In this document: positions 1-7,452 of the stretch, one piece after another
How the letters are laid out: each line of letters opens with the position of its first letter
Position numbering within the stretch: the first letter of the stretch is position 1
NCBI RefSeq assembly: GCF_046546515.1
Contig: NZ_JBKHKJ010000015.1
Span: 1 to 64,000, forward strand
Origin: Parasediminibacterium sp046546515
GTDB lineage: Bacteria; Bacteroidota; Bacteroidia; Chitinophagales; Chitinophagaceae
Length of the DNA stretch: 64,000 bases
Reading direction: 5' to 3'
Notes under the pieces: model-generated
Seen by the model: only the letters and a program-made list of their open reading frames with translations
Databases searched by the model: none
What the model was told of the DNA's origin: nothing
Program-made: the position numbers and the translations under genes

Positions 1-1
1 C

Positions 2-463
2 TTAACTAATATTTCCAATATATGGTTTTATCATTTCTATATGTTCAATGCCATCTTCCAAGTAAATTTCGCTCGTTTGTTCAAAACCAAAACTGCCATA
101 AAACTTTTGTAGGTAAAGCTGTGCCCCAATTTTAATATCGCCTTTTCCAAGCAGCTGGTAGCAGCATTGAATAGATTGCATCATGATAGCTTTACCAGCC
201 CCCGTGCCCCGATACCCAAGCGAACTTGCTACCCTGCCAATGCTCATTTGCATGTACGCTGTATTTGGAGCAAGCAAGCGGGTACACGCCACTAATGTAT
301 CATTATCATAAGCCAATACATGGTGGCAGGTTTGGTCTTTATTGTCAATATCTAAGAAAATGCAGTTTTGCTCCACTACAAAAACTTCGCTACGCAGGCG
401 CAGCAAGGCATATAGTTCCTTTAGGGAAAGTTCATCAAATGGTTTGCAAATAAATTGGAGCAT
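2..463 (-). CDS. elaA: ElaA-like GNAT-family N-acetyltransferase
   Basis: A 153-residue protein, the normal length for the ElaA branch of GNAT acetyltransferases, which move an acetyl group from acetyl-CoA to an unidentified amine in the cytoplasm. The N-terminal LRLRSEVFVVEQNC segment (about residues 22-35) is the ElaA hallmark. The middle stretch IGRVASSLGYRGTGAGKAIM carries the acetyl-CoA pyrophosphate-binding R-G-x-G-x-G/A pattern, and the C-terminal YGSFGFEQTSEIYLEDGIEH closes the fold. The stop codon lies at the very edge of the window, so the gene is complete. It follows the glycosyltransferase by 11 bp on the same strand and may be co-transcribed with it. Family assignment is firm; the substrate is unknown. 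Confidence 0.85.
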   Translation of the reverse strand: MLQFICKPFDELSLKELYALLRLRSEVFVVEQNCIFLDIDNKDQTCHHVLAYDNDTLVACTRLLAPNTAYMQMSIGRVASSLGYRGTGAGKAIMMQSIQCCYQLLGKGDIKIGAQLYLQKFYGSFGFEQTSEIYLEDGIEHIEMIKPYIGNIS

Positions 464-474
464 TTTTTTTGTGC

Positions 475-2187
475 TTATGGGTATCTCACTTTTACTATAT
501 AATGTTGCTTCAGCTCGCCTGCCCTTGTTTTGTAATTAATAAATTCCCCAGTCAATTCACTGGCATGGAAGAAATTAAACGCCACAGGTATATTGGTGCT
601 GAACCCAACTTTTCGTAAAGAATCAAGGCCTTCCTTATTGGTATAAACAATAATGGGTACTTGCTTTGCTTTTACTTTCAATTGCTCTATCCCCCCAAAA
701 AAGATAGGTGCCTTGGTATAAAAAGTAAAAGAATAGGAATTCTCGTTAAACATAGTAGCTGCGGCTACGCCAGTATCTTTTTCATTTATATAAAAAGCGG
801 CTTTACTACCTGCTTGGTACTGCATCAATGATGGGTAAATACAGCAGTTGAGAAAAGCAAATACCCCAATGGCAGTAATAAAGCTTTTGCCAATAGCGGC
901 TGTTAATATATCGCCATTAAACAACAACAAGCTGCCAGTAGCTGTGCCAGCCAGCAAAATAATTGCCAATAAATTATGTTCTGGCCGATAGAAAATAAGC
1001 AACAAGCCACCTACCAGCAGCATGGCGCCTACTACTACATACTGCACCCAGCGGACAATGGAAACAACTGCAGGCCTTTTTACTTGGCAAATATACTGAG
1101 CAGTAATAATGGAGAAAAAAGGAAAAAGAATATTGAGGTAATGCGGTAATTGAAACTTCGACAAAGAGAAAATAAGAAACATAAGCCCTCCACTGCCCAA
1201 TGTTACATATTCCTGGTATAGATAAGGCGTAAGGCGGAGGGCTGCGGGGGTAAGTTCCTTGGCTTTTTTGATTGTCCAAAGCTTCCAGCCAAAAGCCATG
1301 TAAAATACCAGGCTCCAGGGCAGAAATGCCCAAAGCATGGTATGGAAATAGAAAAACTTGTCGCCCTCGCCACGGATAGGTCCATTGTTGAAGAAACGGC
1401 CAAACTGGCTGTCCCAAAAAAAGAAACGCAGACCTGAAACCCCGGTTTTGTCAAAAACAATTTTCTCGGGATGAAGGTCAAACTGCACATACAGGCAATA
1501 TAGCTCGGGCAAAGTAAATACCAATACCAATGCCAATGCCACCAACCATTTGATGCTTAACAATTGCTGCCATTCTTTTTTAATTGCCCACTCTACTATA
1601 AAGCCACCTGCAATGGGTATGAGTATAAAAGGCCCTTTGGTCATGGCGGCACAGCCAGCAAAAAATGAAGCGATAACTATATCTTTAAACCACTTGCTAC
1701 TGCCCGATGCCAAATAAAAATGGTATATGCTGCCTATTAACAGTCCTGTGAGGTAAGGTTCTGCCCGCACATCGTTATTAGATATAAACAAATGTGTAGC
1801 GGTTATGTACATCAGCACGCTAACCCTTGCAATGTTTTTGCCATTTACCTTGCTTGCAAACAAAAAAGTATAGGCACCGCCCATGCCCCAAAACAGTAAA
1901 GCTGGTATTTTGTAAGCAAAAGTATTGATGCCGAATATTTTATAGCTGATAGCAGCCATCCAAAAGGGGAAATGCGGCTTGTCGAGCCAATCGGTGCCAA
2001 CTACTTTTAAATTGATGAAATCGCCCGTTTGTGCCATTGTCTTGGCAATGCAGGCGTATAAAGTGCCGTCAGAATCGAGTATGGTGATAAACAAGCCAGA
2101 GGCATTTACTGCCACGCCTAGGAATAGCAGTACATAAAACCATTTATCTAGCCATGCACCCCATTTATTTGTTTCCTTTTCCAGCAT
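475..2187 (-). CDS. ArnT/GT39-like membrane glycosyltransferase
   Basis: A 570-residue polytopic membrane protein resembling the GT39/PMT_2 and ArnT group, which transfers sugars from polyprenyl-phosphate carriers on the outer face of the inner membrane. The first membrane helix (residues ~16-36) is followed by ILDSDGTLYACIAKTM, where the family has its acidic catalytic loop (usually D-E-A-x-Y). The loop motif TDWLDKPHFPFWM fits the conserved KPPL/W-type segment. About ten further hydrophobic helices follow, then a soluble C-terminal domain with an ERAMFNENSY-like stretch. The start ATG lies just after a non-coding repeat region. The acceptor (lipid A, glycan or protein) cannot be told from sequence. 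Confidence 0.75.
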   Translation of the reverse strand: MLEKETNKWGAWLDKWFYVLLFLGVAVNASGLFITILDSDGTLYACIAKTMAQTGDFINLKVVGTDWLDKPHFPFWMAAISYKIFGINTFAYKIPALLFWGMGGAYTFLFASKVNGKNIARVSVLMYITATHLFISNNDVRAEPYLTGLLIGSIYHFYLASGSSKWFKDIVIASFFAGCAAMTKGPFILIPIAGGFIVEWAIKKEWQQLLSIKWLVALALVLVFTLPELYCLYVQFDLHPEKIVFDKTGVSGLRFFFWDSQFGRFFNNGPIRGEGDKFFYFHTMLWAFLPWSLVFYMAFGWKLWTIKKAKELTPAALRLTPYLYQEYVTLGSGGLMFLIFSLSKFQLPHYLNILFPFFSIITAQYICQVKRPAVVSIVRWVQYVVVGAMLLVGGLLLIFYRPEHNLLAIILLAGTATGSLLLFNGDILTAAIGKSFITAIGVFAFLNCCIYPSLMQYQAGSKAAFYINEKDTGVAAATMFNENSYSFTFYTKAPIFFGGIEQLKVKAKQVPIIVYTNKEGLDSLRKVGFSTNIPVAFNFFHASELTGEFINYKTRAGELKQHYIVKVRYP

Positions 2188-2276
2188 TATCCAGGCAATT
2201 GTTTAATAATATAGGCGAATATAAGCAACTGCTGTGCGATTGCCAATAGTTAGGAAAGGAATAGTGCAGGTTAAAG

Positions 2277-2455
2277 TTGCCACAAAGGCACAAGGTCTCG
2301 AAGATGCAAGTTTGGTTAATCTGCCATGAAGGCACGAAGACACAAAGAGGCACAAAGTTTTAAGGGAAGAATAAAAGAAAAAAAGAAAAAAATTATGTTA
2401 TCAATAGCTTTTAACCTCCTTTACTTCGTGTTTTTGAGGCTTCGTGGCTAGTTTT
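2277..2455. repeat. dispersed 'GCCACAAAGGCAC / CTTCGTGG' intergenic repeat
   Basis: The gap between the glycosyltransferase and the DUF4337 gene holds several short purine-rich motifs: GCCACAAAGGCAC, GAAGGCACGAAGACAC, AAAGAGGCACAAAG, and on the other strand CTTCGTGTTTTTGAGG and CTTCGTGGCTA. The same vocabulary returns at about 17051-17086, 17884-17994 and 46771-46822. No coding sequence is evident in the 299-bp gap. The repeats can pair with one another as long weak hairpins. Function unknown. Confidence 0.6.
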
Positions 2456-2486
2456 TCCAAATTGTACTTGAAACATGATATTCCAT

Positions 2487-3056
2487 TTACCCCAATATCC
2501 TTGAAATAAAATCTGAGTGTAGGCTAATTTTTAAAAAAGCTGTCATGCCCAGAATAAAGCCCAATATGCTAAGGCTTGCGGCAAAATAGAGCAGCCATTT
2601 CTTTTGCGTAAGCGCCGTGATGCCAAACAGGGCAATAGCAATGGATAGAAAAGCTTCCGTCATGTCAAACTGGTCGTCGAAAACATTGATGTCGTCATAT
2701 TCCTTGGCATAGCCTTCTGCTTGCTTTTTTATCTCGGCTTTGTCTTTTTCGTACTGGGCTATTTTGGCTTCTGCTTTTTTTATCAGGCTGTCGCTGCCGG
2801 GCAGGTGCTGCAGCTGCATCATTTCTATCGTGTTGGCCACTAGGCTTTGCTTGGTACTTTTGGCTTGGTAGTATGACCAAGCATCAATAGAATGCGCCTG
2901 TGCCTGCGACATGGCCTGTACAATATTGCCATCTTTTATATTGCAAATAGCCATGAAGGTAGCGGTAAGCGACACAAATATTGCCACTAGTGCATTTATT
3001 TTGCTTTCATTACTGTGGCTTACTGATTCTTGTATTGTTTCTGCTATTTCGCTCAT
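2487..3056 (-). CDS. DUF4337-type membrane protein
   Basis: A 189-residue protein matching the DUF4337 pattern as I recall it. It has an N-terminal helix SKINALVAIFVSLTATFMAIC, then the conserved KDGNIVQAMSQAQAHSIDAW segment, a charged coiled-coil-like middle (about residues 80-125), and two C-terminal membrane helices (about 133-180). No enzymatic motif is visible and the function of the family is not established. Its stop overlaps the ATG of nothing downstream, but its own start overlaps the 3' end of the acyltransferase by 4 bp (ATGA), so the two are translationally coupled in one transcript. Confidence 0.65.
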   Translation of the reverse strand: MSEIAETIQESVSHSNESKINALVAIFVSLTATFMAICNIKDGNIVQAMSQAQAHSIDAWSYYQAKSTKQSLVANTIEMMQLQHLPGSDSLIKKAEAKIAQYEKDKAEIKKQAEGYAKEYDDINVFDDQFDMTEAFLSIAIALFGITALTQKKWLLYFAASLSILGFILGMTAFLKISLHSDFISRILG

Positions 3057-4114
3057 GATCTTGAAAATTTTGATTTTAGACTAAGAAAAGGCTTTTCTAT
3101 AACATGATAAGAAACCAAAGCAGATACTATAATCATGCCTATGTTTTGCGGGAACTGATTGACCCAAAAAGCGGTTTTGCAAATAAAAAATTGCTGCCAC
3201 AAATAAATGCTGTAAGACAATAAACCTATATAATTGACCAGCTTCAAATTAAGAAATTTAAACCATGTTCTTTGAGGACCAAAAATAGAATACATCATTA
3301 TTAAAGCAATCAATACATTTGAGATGGTAGCATGCCTTGACAACAGCGGCACAAAAATGGCAGTGAATCTAGTTTTATAAAAAAGCCCTACAATAAATGG
3401 GAAAAATAAAAAATAAAAAATACATACATAAAAGATAATGTTCCAATAGGGGCTTATTTTCTTTAATAGCTCATCTTTATACAAAGCAAAGAAGCAACCA
3501 ATGGATATGGCATCTATCCTTGTAAAAATGCTTTGATCAGCAACCCAATGGATTTTATAAATAGCCGCAAAAAACCTAAGGAATGGAACCATAAGAAATA
3601 AAATTACCGATGCCCTTTTCCTAAATGTATCTCCTTGAAGAAAAATGATTGGCCATAATAAATAAAACTGTTCTTCCACGCTTAATGACCACCCATGTGC
3701 GGTGTACCAATCCCAACCTGCAAGGAAATTAAAGTCCTTTGTGTATGTAATTGCAGTTGCCCACGAAGCATTGCTGATTTTTATGTAGCCAAATTGCTGC
3801 ACAATAAAATAAAACAATAAAAGTGTATAGTAAGCAGGAAAAATCCTTAATACCCTTCTTATATAAAAATGTGGCAATCCTATGGTTGCTGTTTTAGCAT
3901 CTTCCTTCAACATCAAGGAAGTGATTAAAAAGCCAGAAATTACAAAAAAAACGTTAACCCCAAATTGCCCGTCTTCTAACAAATTAAAGATAAGGTATAG
4001 CCATTTTGAATTTTGTAAAATTGAAGGGATATAACCATGATATGAAAAATGATGGATAATTACTATAATGATGCTAATTGCTCTTAATCCATTGAGGCTA
4101 GGATATTTCTTCAT
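3053..4114 (-). CDS. acyltransferase family 3 (OafA/YrhL-like) membrane protein
   Basis: A 353-residue integral membrane acyltransferase of the acyltransferase-3 family, which O-acylates surface sugars. The N-terminus SLNGLRAISIIIVIIHHFSY contains the conserved arginine of 'GLRAI' and the catalytic-region histidines HH. It is followed by GVNVFFVISGFLITSLM (the typical FFVISGFL motif), RRVLRIFPAYY, and SLSVEEQFYLLWP. About ten membrane helices fill the rest, ending in a short basic tail. No SGNH domain is attached. It overlaps the DUF4337 gene by 4 bp, so both are probably expressed together. The acceptor glycan is unknown; the nearby GT39 enzyme suggests surface polysaccharide or lipid modification. 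Confidence 0.85.
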   Translation of the reverse strand: MKKYPSLNGLRAISIIIVIIHHFSYHGYIPSILQNSKWLYLIFNLLEDGQFGVNVFFVISGFLITSLMLKEDAKTATIGLPHFYIRRVLRIFPAYYTLLLFYFIVQQFGYIKISNASWATAITYTKDFNFLAGWDWYTAHGWSLSVEEQFYLLWPIIFLQGDTFRKRASVILFLMVPFLRFFAAIYKIHWVADQSIFTRIDAISIGCFFALYKDELLKKISPYWNIIFYVCIFYFLFFPFIVGLFYKTRFTAIFVPLLSRHATISNVLIALIMMYSIFGPQRTWFKFLNLKLVNYIGLLSYSIYLWQQFFICKTAFWVNQFPQNIGMIIVSALVSYHVIEKPFLSLKSKFSRS

Positions 4115-4186
4115 TTGCAGTTTTTTTCCTTTTGTTATAATCTGTAAGCAATGTCCTACAATAGTCTATACTCGCAAATAAACAAA

Positions 4187-5368
4187 CTATATTTTTACCG
4201 AGGCTCCCAGCCATGCCATCATGCCGATACCTGTTTCAATAGCCCTTTCGTCAATATTAAACTTGGGGGTATGCACATTGTGTATAATGCCTGCGGCTTC
4301 GTTGCGCACACCTAACCTATAAAAGCAGCCCGGTATTACTTGGGTATAATAGCCAAAGTCTTCTGCCCCCATGCGTATTTCTGTTTCTTCCACATTGTCC
4401 TGCCCCATGTAGGCTATTGCCTGCTGCCAAGCAATTTCTGTAAAGGCAGGGTCATTGTCAACAGTAGGGTAGCCAACATCTATTTTTAGGTCTATTTCTG
4501 CTCCCATGGCTTCTACCAATCCTATTGCTTGCTTGGTAATCAAATCGTGTGCCTTGAAACGCCATGCTTCATCCATTGCCCTGAAAGTACCCATTAGCTT
4601 TACTTCGCTAGGTATTACGTTGGTGGTATGCCCGCCCTGTATGCTGCAAATACTTAATACTGATGGGGAAAGCGGGTTGTTGTTGCGGCTAATAATTTGT
4701 TGTAGGCTTACAATCAAGTGCGAAGCTATCAATACGGTGTCGGCCGTTAAATGCGGTGCAGCGGCGTGCCCGCCCTTGCTGCGGATGGTAATATATATTT
4801 CATCGGCACTGGCCATCACACGGCCTTTCCGGAAACTTAGCTTGCCCACGTCCAATCCGGGATGCACATGCAGGGCGATAATGCCTTGTGGCCTTGGGTT
4901 TTCCAATGCCCTTTCTTTTATCATGTAGCTGGCGCCGCCTGGGTTGCGTTCTTCACCCGGTTGAAAGATTAACTTTACAGTACCTTCAAAATCGTCTTTT
5001 AATTCGTTCAATATTTTGGCTGCCCCCAATATTACTGTTGTATGCACATCGTGCCCACAAGCGTGCATAACGCCTATGTTTTGTGATTTATACGGCACAT
5101 TATTTTCTTCCAAAATGGGCAAGGCATCCATGTCGCCTCGAAGGGCGATAACCCTGCTTTCAGGATTTTTGCCTTTTATCAAGGCAACAATGCCAGTAGT
5201 GGCTTTCACCTCAAAAGGGATACCTAATGCTGTTAGCTTTTCTTGAAGGAAACTACTGGTATTAAATTCTTTATAGCTCAATTCGGGGTTTGCATGCAAG
5301 TGCTGCCTGATGGCAATACATTCAGGGGCAAAAGCGGTAGCCAGTTCTTTTATTTTTTGTAATAACAA
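4187..5368 (-). CDS. M20D-family amidohydrolase (hippurate hydrolase / N-acyl-amino-acid deacylase type)
   Basis: A 393-residue cytoplasmic metallo-amidohydrolase of peptidase family M20D. The metal site is visible as ALRGDMDALPI (about residues 90-100), MHACGHDVHTT (about 104-114) and LIFQPGEERNPGG (about 135-147, with the catalytic Glu pair). The dimerisation domain follows (SKGGHAAAPHLTADTV), and the C-terminal MGAEDFGYYTQVIPGCFYRLG completes the second metal ligand. All motifs are intact and the length is typical. Known relatives hydrolyse hippurate, N-acetyl-diaminopimelate or indole-acetyl-amino acids; the sequence does not decide between them. It is flanked upstream by an AATTAGG tandem repeat, so it appears to have its own promoter. 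Confidence 0.9.
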   Translation of the reverse strand: MLLQKIKELATAFAPECIAIRQHLHANPELSYKEFNTSSFLQEKLTALGIPFEVKATTGIVALIKGKNPESRVIALRGDMDALPILEENNVPYKSQNIGVMHACGHDVHTTVILGAAKILNELKDDFEGTVKLIFQPGEERNPGGASYMIKERALENPRPQGIIALHVHPGLDVGKLSFRKGRVMASADEIYITIRSKGGHAAAPHLTADTVLIASHLIVSLQQIISRNNNPLSPSVLSICSIQGGHTTNVIPSEVKLMGTFRAMDEAWRFKAHDLITKQAIGLVEAMGAEIDLKIDVGYPTVDNDPAFTEIAWQQAIAYMGQDNVEETEIRMGAEDFGYYTQVIPGCFYRLGVRNEAAGIIHNVHTPKFNIDERAIETGIGMMAWLGASVKI

Positions 5369-5374
5369 AGTTTT

Positions 5375-5409
5375 TTAATTAGGAATTAGGAATTAGGAAT
5401 TAGGAATTA
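5375..5409. repeat. short tandem repeat, unit AATTAGG
   Basis: Five near-perfect copies of a 7-8 bp unit (AATTAGG / AATTAGGA) lie directly upstream of the M20 gene. The same unit occurs in both orientations at 9893-9967. It has no coding potential and looks like one of the intergenic simple repeats that are spread through this chromosome. Confidence 0.75.
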
Positions 5410-5462
5410 AACCTATCCTTCACTGCTTTCTACTTATCACTTACTACTTATGACATACCACT

Positions 5463-5918
5463 TTACTTTGGTACCACTTCATCATCATCCTTCATGGAAT
5501 ATTCTATGGCATCTTCTACAACATATACGCCTTGTGGGTAAGTTTTATTTAGCTCCTTTCGGAATTTTTCGGCATCTTCTTTTTTCAGGAAATTGCCTAT
5601 GCGCACTTTAAAATAAGGGGAATGATACAGCAAGTAAGCCTTCTCATCTGTATATTTCGATAATATATCTGCTTTTATCTTGTTTGCTTGGTCCCGGTTG
5701 GTAGTGCTTACTATCTGTATCCTATAGCCTTTGTATAATCCCGAGCTTGTCATCATTGAAAGCCGTTTGTTCATTTGTGCCTGTTTGCTTACCAGCACAT
5801 CTAAACGGGGATCCTTGCGTACGATGATTGTGTCGTTTGCTAATAGGTAATTACCTACCAATAAAAAAGCGAAAAGCATAACCAATAACTTCATACTATG
5901 TCCATTTAAAGCACGCAA
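5463..5918 (-). CDS. SPOR-domain protein with signal peptide
   Basis: A 151-residue exported protein. Residues ~9-27 (KLLVMLFAFLLVGNYLLA) form a signal peptide. From residue ~65 onward comes a SPOR domain: YKGYRIQIVSTTNRDQANKI, then YLLYHSPYFKVRIGNFLKK and YPQGVYVVEDAIEY. SPOR domains bind denuded glycan strands of peptidoglycan, commonly at division septa, so the protein is probably periplasmic and cell-wall associated. The coding sequence is single-gene, with repeats on one side and a long non-coding element on the other. The first ATG fits the signal peptide, though a start a few codons later (MKLLVML) is equally plausible. Confidence 0.75.
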   Translation of the reverse strand: MRALNGHSMKLLVMLFAFLLVGNYLLANDTIIVRKDPRLDVLVSKQAQMNKRLSMMTSSGLYKGYRIQIVSTTNRDQANKIKADILSKYTDEKAYLLYHSPYFKVRIGNFLKKEDAEKFRKELNKTYPQGVYVVEDAIEYSMKDDDEVVPK

Positions 5919-5962
5919 GTTAAGGAAGTTGGGGGAAACGGTGTTTTGTGATACAAGTTACA

Positions 5963-6345
5963 GGGTACATAAAAGTTTTTTGTTTTTTATTAAAAAATCA
6001 ACCTCACCCCACTTAAAAGGTAGGGACAAGTTAGGTAAAGGAAAAGGTAGCAGGATCAGGGAAAGAATAAGATATGTATATATTTTTAATAATATCAATA
6101 TCTACTAGTGTTATATTAAAATAGTTTCAGTTTTGCCATTTTTGTTAGGTTTTTTGCTGTTTCTTTTTTTTCAAAAATCGTTGCTGTGCTTGTAAGTCAT
6201 TGATTATCAACAATAACATCAAATTTTTGTGCGTGATTTGTGCGTATTTTATGCGTACTTTTTGAGTAATTTGTGCTTGCTTTGTGCGTATTTTATGCTC
6301 ATTTTGTGCTTGATTTGTGCATATTTTACAGCCATAAATACAAGA
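5963..6345 (+). repeat. partial third copy of the dispersed non-coding element (orientation as 59515 copy)
   Basis: The 665-bp gap between the SPOR and MlaE genes aligns by eye with the plus-strand copy at 59515. Both open with GGGT[A/G]CATAAAAGTTTTTT followed by TATTAA(A/G)AAATCAAC and a CCTCACCCCA block. Further in, both carry TTTTGCT(G/A)TTTC, then a T-rich run, and a (G)TCATTGAT..TCAAC block just before an 11-bp-period array. The match becomes uncertain after the array. I see no coding sequence here; the short ORF over the array is dismissed because the 11-bp period is not a multiple of three. Confidence 0.55.
6229..6327 (+). repeat. phased 11-bp tandem array, unit GTGCGTATTTT (9 units)
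   Basis: Nine consecutive 11-bp units start at 6229, 6240, 6251, 6262, 6273, 6284, 6295, 6306 and 6317. Unit sequences vary around G-T-G-C-N-T-N-N-T-T-T: GTGCGTGATTT, GTGCGTATTTT, ATGCGTACTTT, TTGAGTAATTT, GTGCTTGCTTT and so on. The register is strict although the bases drift. It occupies the same place in its element as the TATCA arrays at 16548 and 59771, which have the same 11-bp period but a different unit. Confidence 0.85.
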
Positions 6346-6583
6346 CCAAATTTTAGGACTACAACTATCTTAATATTAGTAAAAAAAGAGCTACGATTGG
6401 GATGCCAAGACACTAGCTTGGTAAGTAGTTTGTATCATGTGCATTTCTAGCACAAAGATAAGTTTTTTATAGATTGAGGGTTATCAGGACAAAGTGAAAA
6501 ATTTTATGCAACCAAAGTTAAAGGTTATTGGTTTCAGGTGTACAAGTCCTTGTAACAAGAAGCCAGCATCAAGAAACTGACCT

Positions 6584-7321
6584 TTACAAGAACAAAGCCG
6601 CTAAGGTATAATCTGCCAGCAATATCATGATGCAGCTTACTACCACTGCACTGGTACTGGCTCGCCCAATTTCCAAAGAGCCACCTTTTACATGGAAGCC
6701 ATAGTATGCCGGGATGCTGCAAATAAGAAAAGCATAAGTGTAGGCTTTGTACAAAGCAAACTGGATATTGTATATTTTTAAATTTTGGCGCAGGCCAATA
6801 TCGTACAAATCAGGGGCAAGTATTCCCGTAAGGTCGCCAGCCAACTTGCCGCCCCAAATACCCAATACAGCAGAAATGACAATTAACCCAGGTATGACAA
6901 GCAGGCCGGCCAATATTTTGGGTAGCACCAAGTAACTTTTGGGGTTAATGCCCATTATTTCCAATGCGTCTATCTGCTCGCTGATGCGCATATTACCTAG
7001 TTCGCTGGCTATCTTGCTACCCACAACGCCTGCCAGCACAATGCTTAGCACAGTGGTAGATAGTTCTAATATCATGCTGTCCCTTACAATCTGGGCAACA
7101 GTGGTCATGGGTATCAATGGGCTTACCAGTTGATAGGCCGTTTGAACGGTTGACACTGCCCCAAGAAACAAAGAGATAATGACCACAATTGGCAAAGCGC
7201 CAATGCCTATTTCCACGCATTGGTGCATAAACTCCTTCCAGTACATTTTAAAGTTTTCGGGCTTGCTAAACATGCCTTTCAACATTAAAAAATAAGCGCC
7301 GAGATGTGAGAAAAGGCTCAT
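6584..7321 (-). CDS. mlaE: MlaE/YrbE-family ABC transporter permease
   Basis: A 245-residue inner-membrane permease of the MlaE (Ttg2B/YrbE) family, which in complex with an MlaF ATPase and MCE protein moves phospholipids between the membranes. An amphipathic N-terminus is followed by GIGALPIVVIISLFLGAVST, the family core with SKIASELGNMRISEQIDALE (the conserved cytoplasmic E-Q-I-D-A-L coupling motif), LPKILAGLLVIPGL, and the C-terminal YYGFHVKGGSLEIGRASTSA. All these are intact. In most genomes mlaF and the MCE gene follow immediately; here the 3' side is a non-coding repeat region, so the partners must lie elsewhere. Confidence 0.9.
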   Translation of the reverse strand: MSLFSHLGAYFLMLKGMFSKPENFKMYWKEFMHQCVEIGIGALPIVVIISLFLGAVSTVQTAYQLVSPLIPMTTVAQIVRDSMILELSTTVLSIVLAGVVGSKIASELGNMRISEQIDALEIMGINPKSYLVLPKILAGLLVIPGLIVISAVLGIWGGKLAGDLTGILAPDLYDIGLRQNLKIYNIQFALYKAYTYAFLICSIPAYYGFHVKGGSLEIGRASTSAVVVSCIMILLADYTLAALFL

Positions 7322-7326
7322 GGGTT

Positions 7327-7446
7327 TGTTTTAAGTTTTATGTTTTAAGTTTTGTGTTTTAAGAAAACTGTCCACAATGATTTTGTAATTTGTAAAAAAT
7401 ATAAACACAATGTAACATAAAACTTAAAACACAAAACTTAAAACAA
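7327..7446. repeat. inverted simple repeat of AAACTTAAAACAC units
   Basis: The 131-bp gap between mlaE and maeB has a left arm built from TTTTAAGTTTTATG/TTTTAAGTTTTGTG units (7327-7362) and a right arm of the complementary AACTTAAAACACAAAAC type (7414-7446). Folded together they give a ~30-bp stem with only A/G transitions, i.e. wobble pairs. The same unit forms a direct array at 15377-15430. Confidence 0.75.
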
Positions 7447-7452
7447 GAAAAA

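Noticed and set aside
6229..6450. Plus-strand ORF of 73 codons with Cys/Tyr/Phe-rich repeats
   Set aside because: The repeating peptide is produced by an 11-bp tandem array read in changing phases; the element is non-coding in its other copies and there is no homology or ribosome-binding context.
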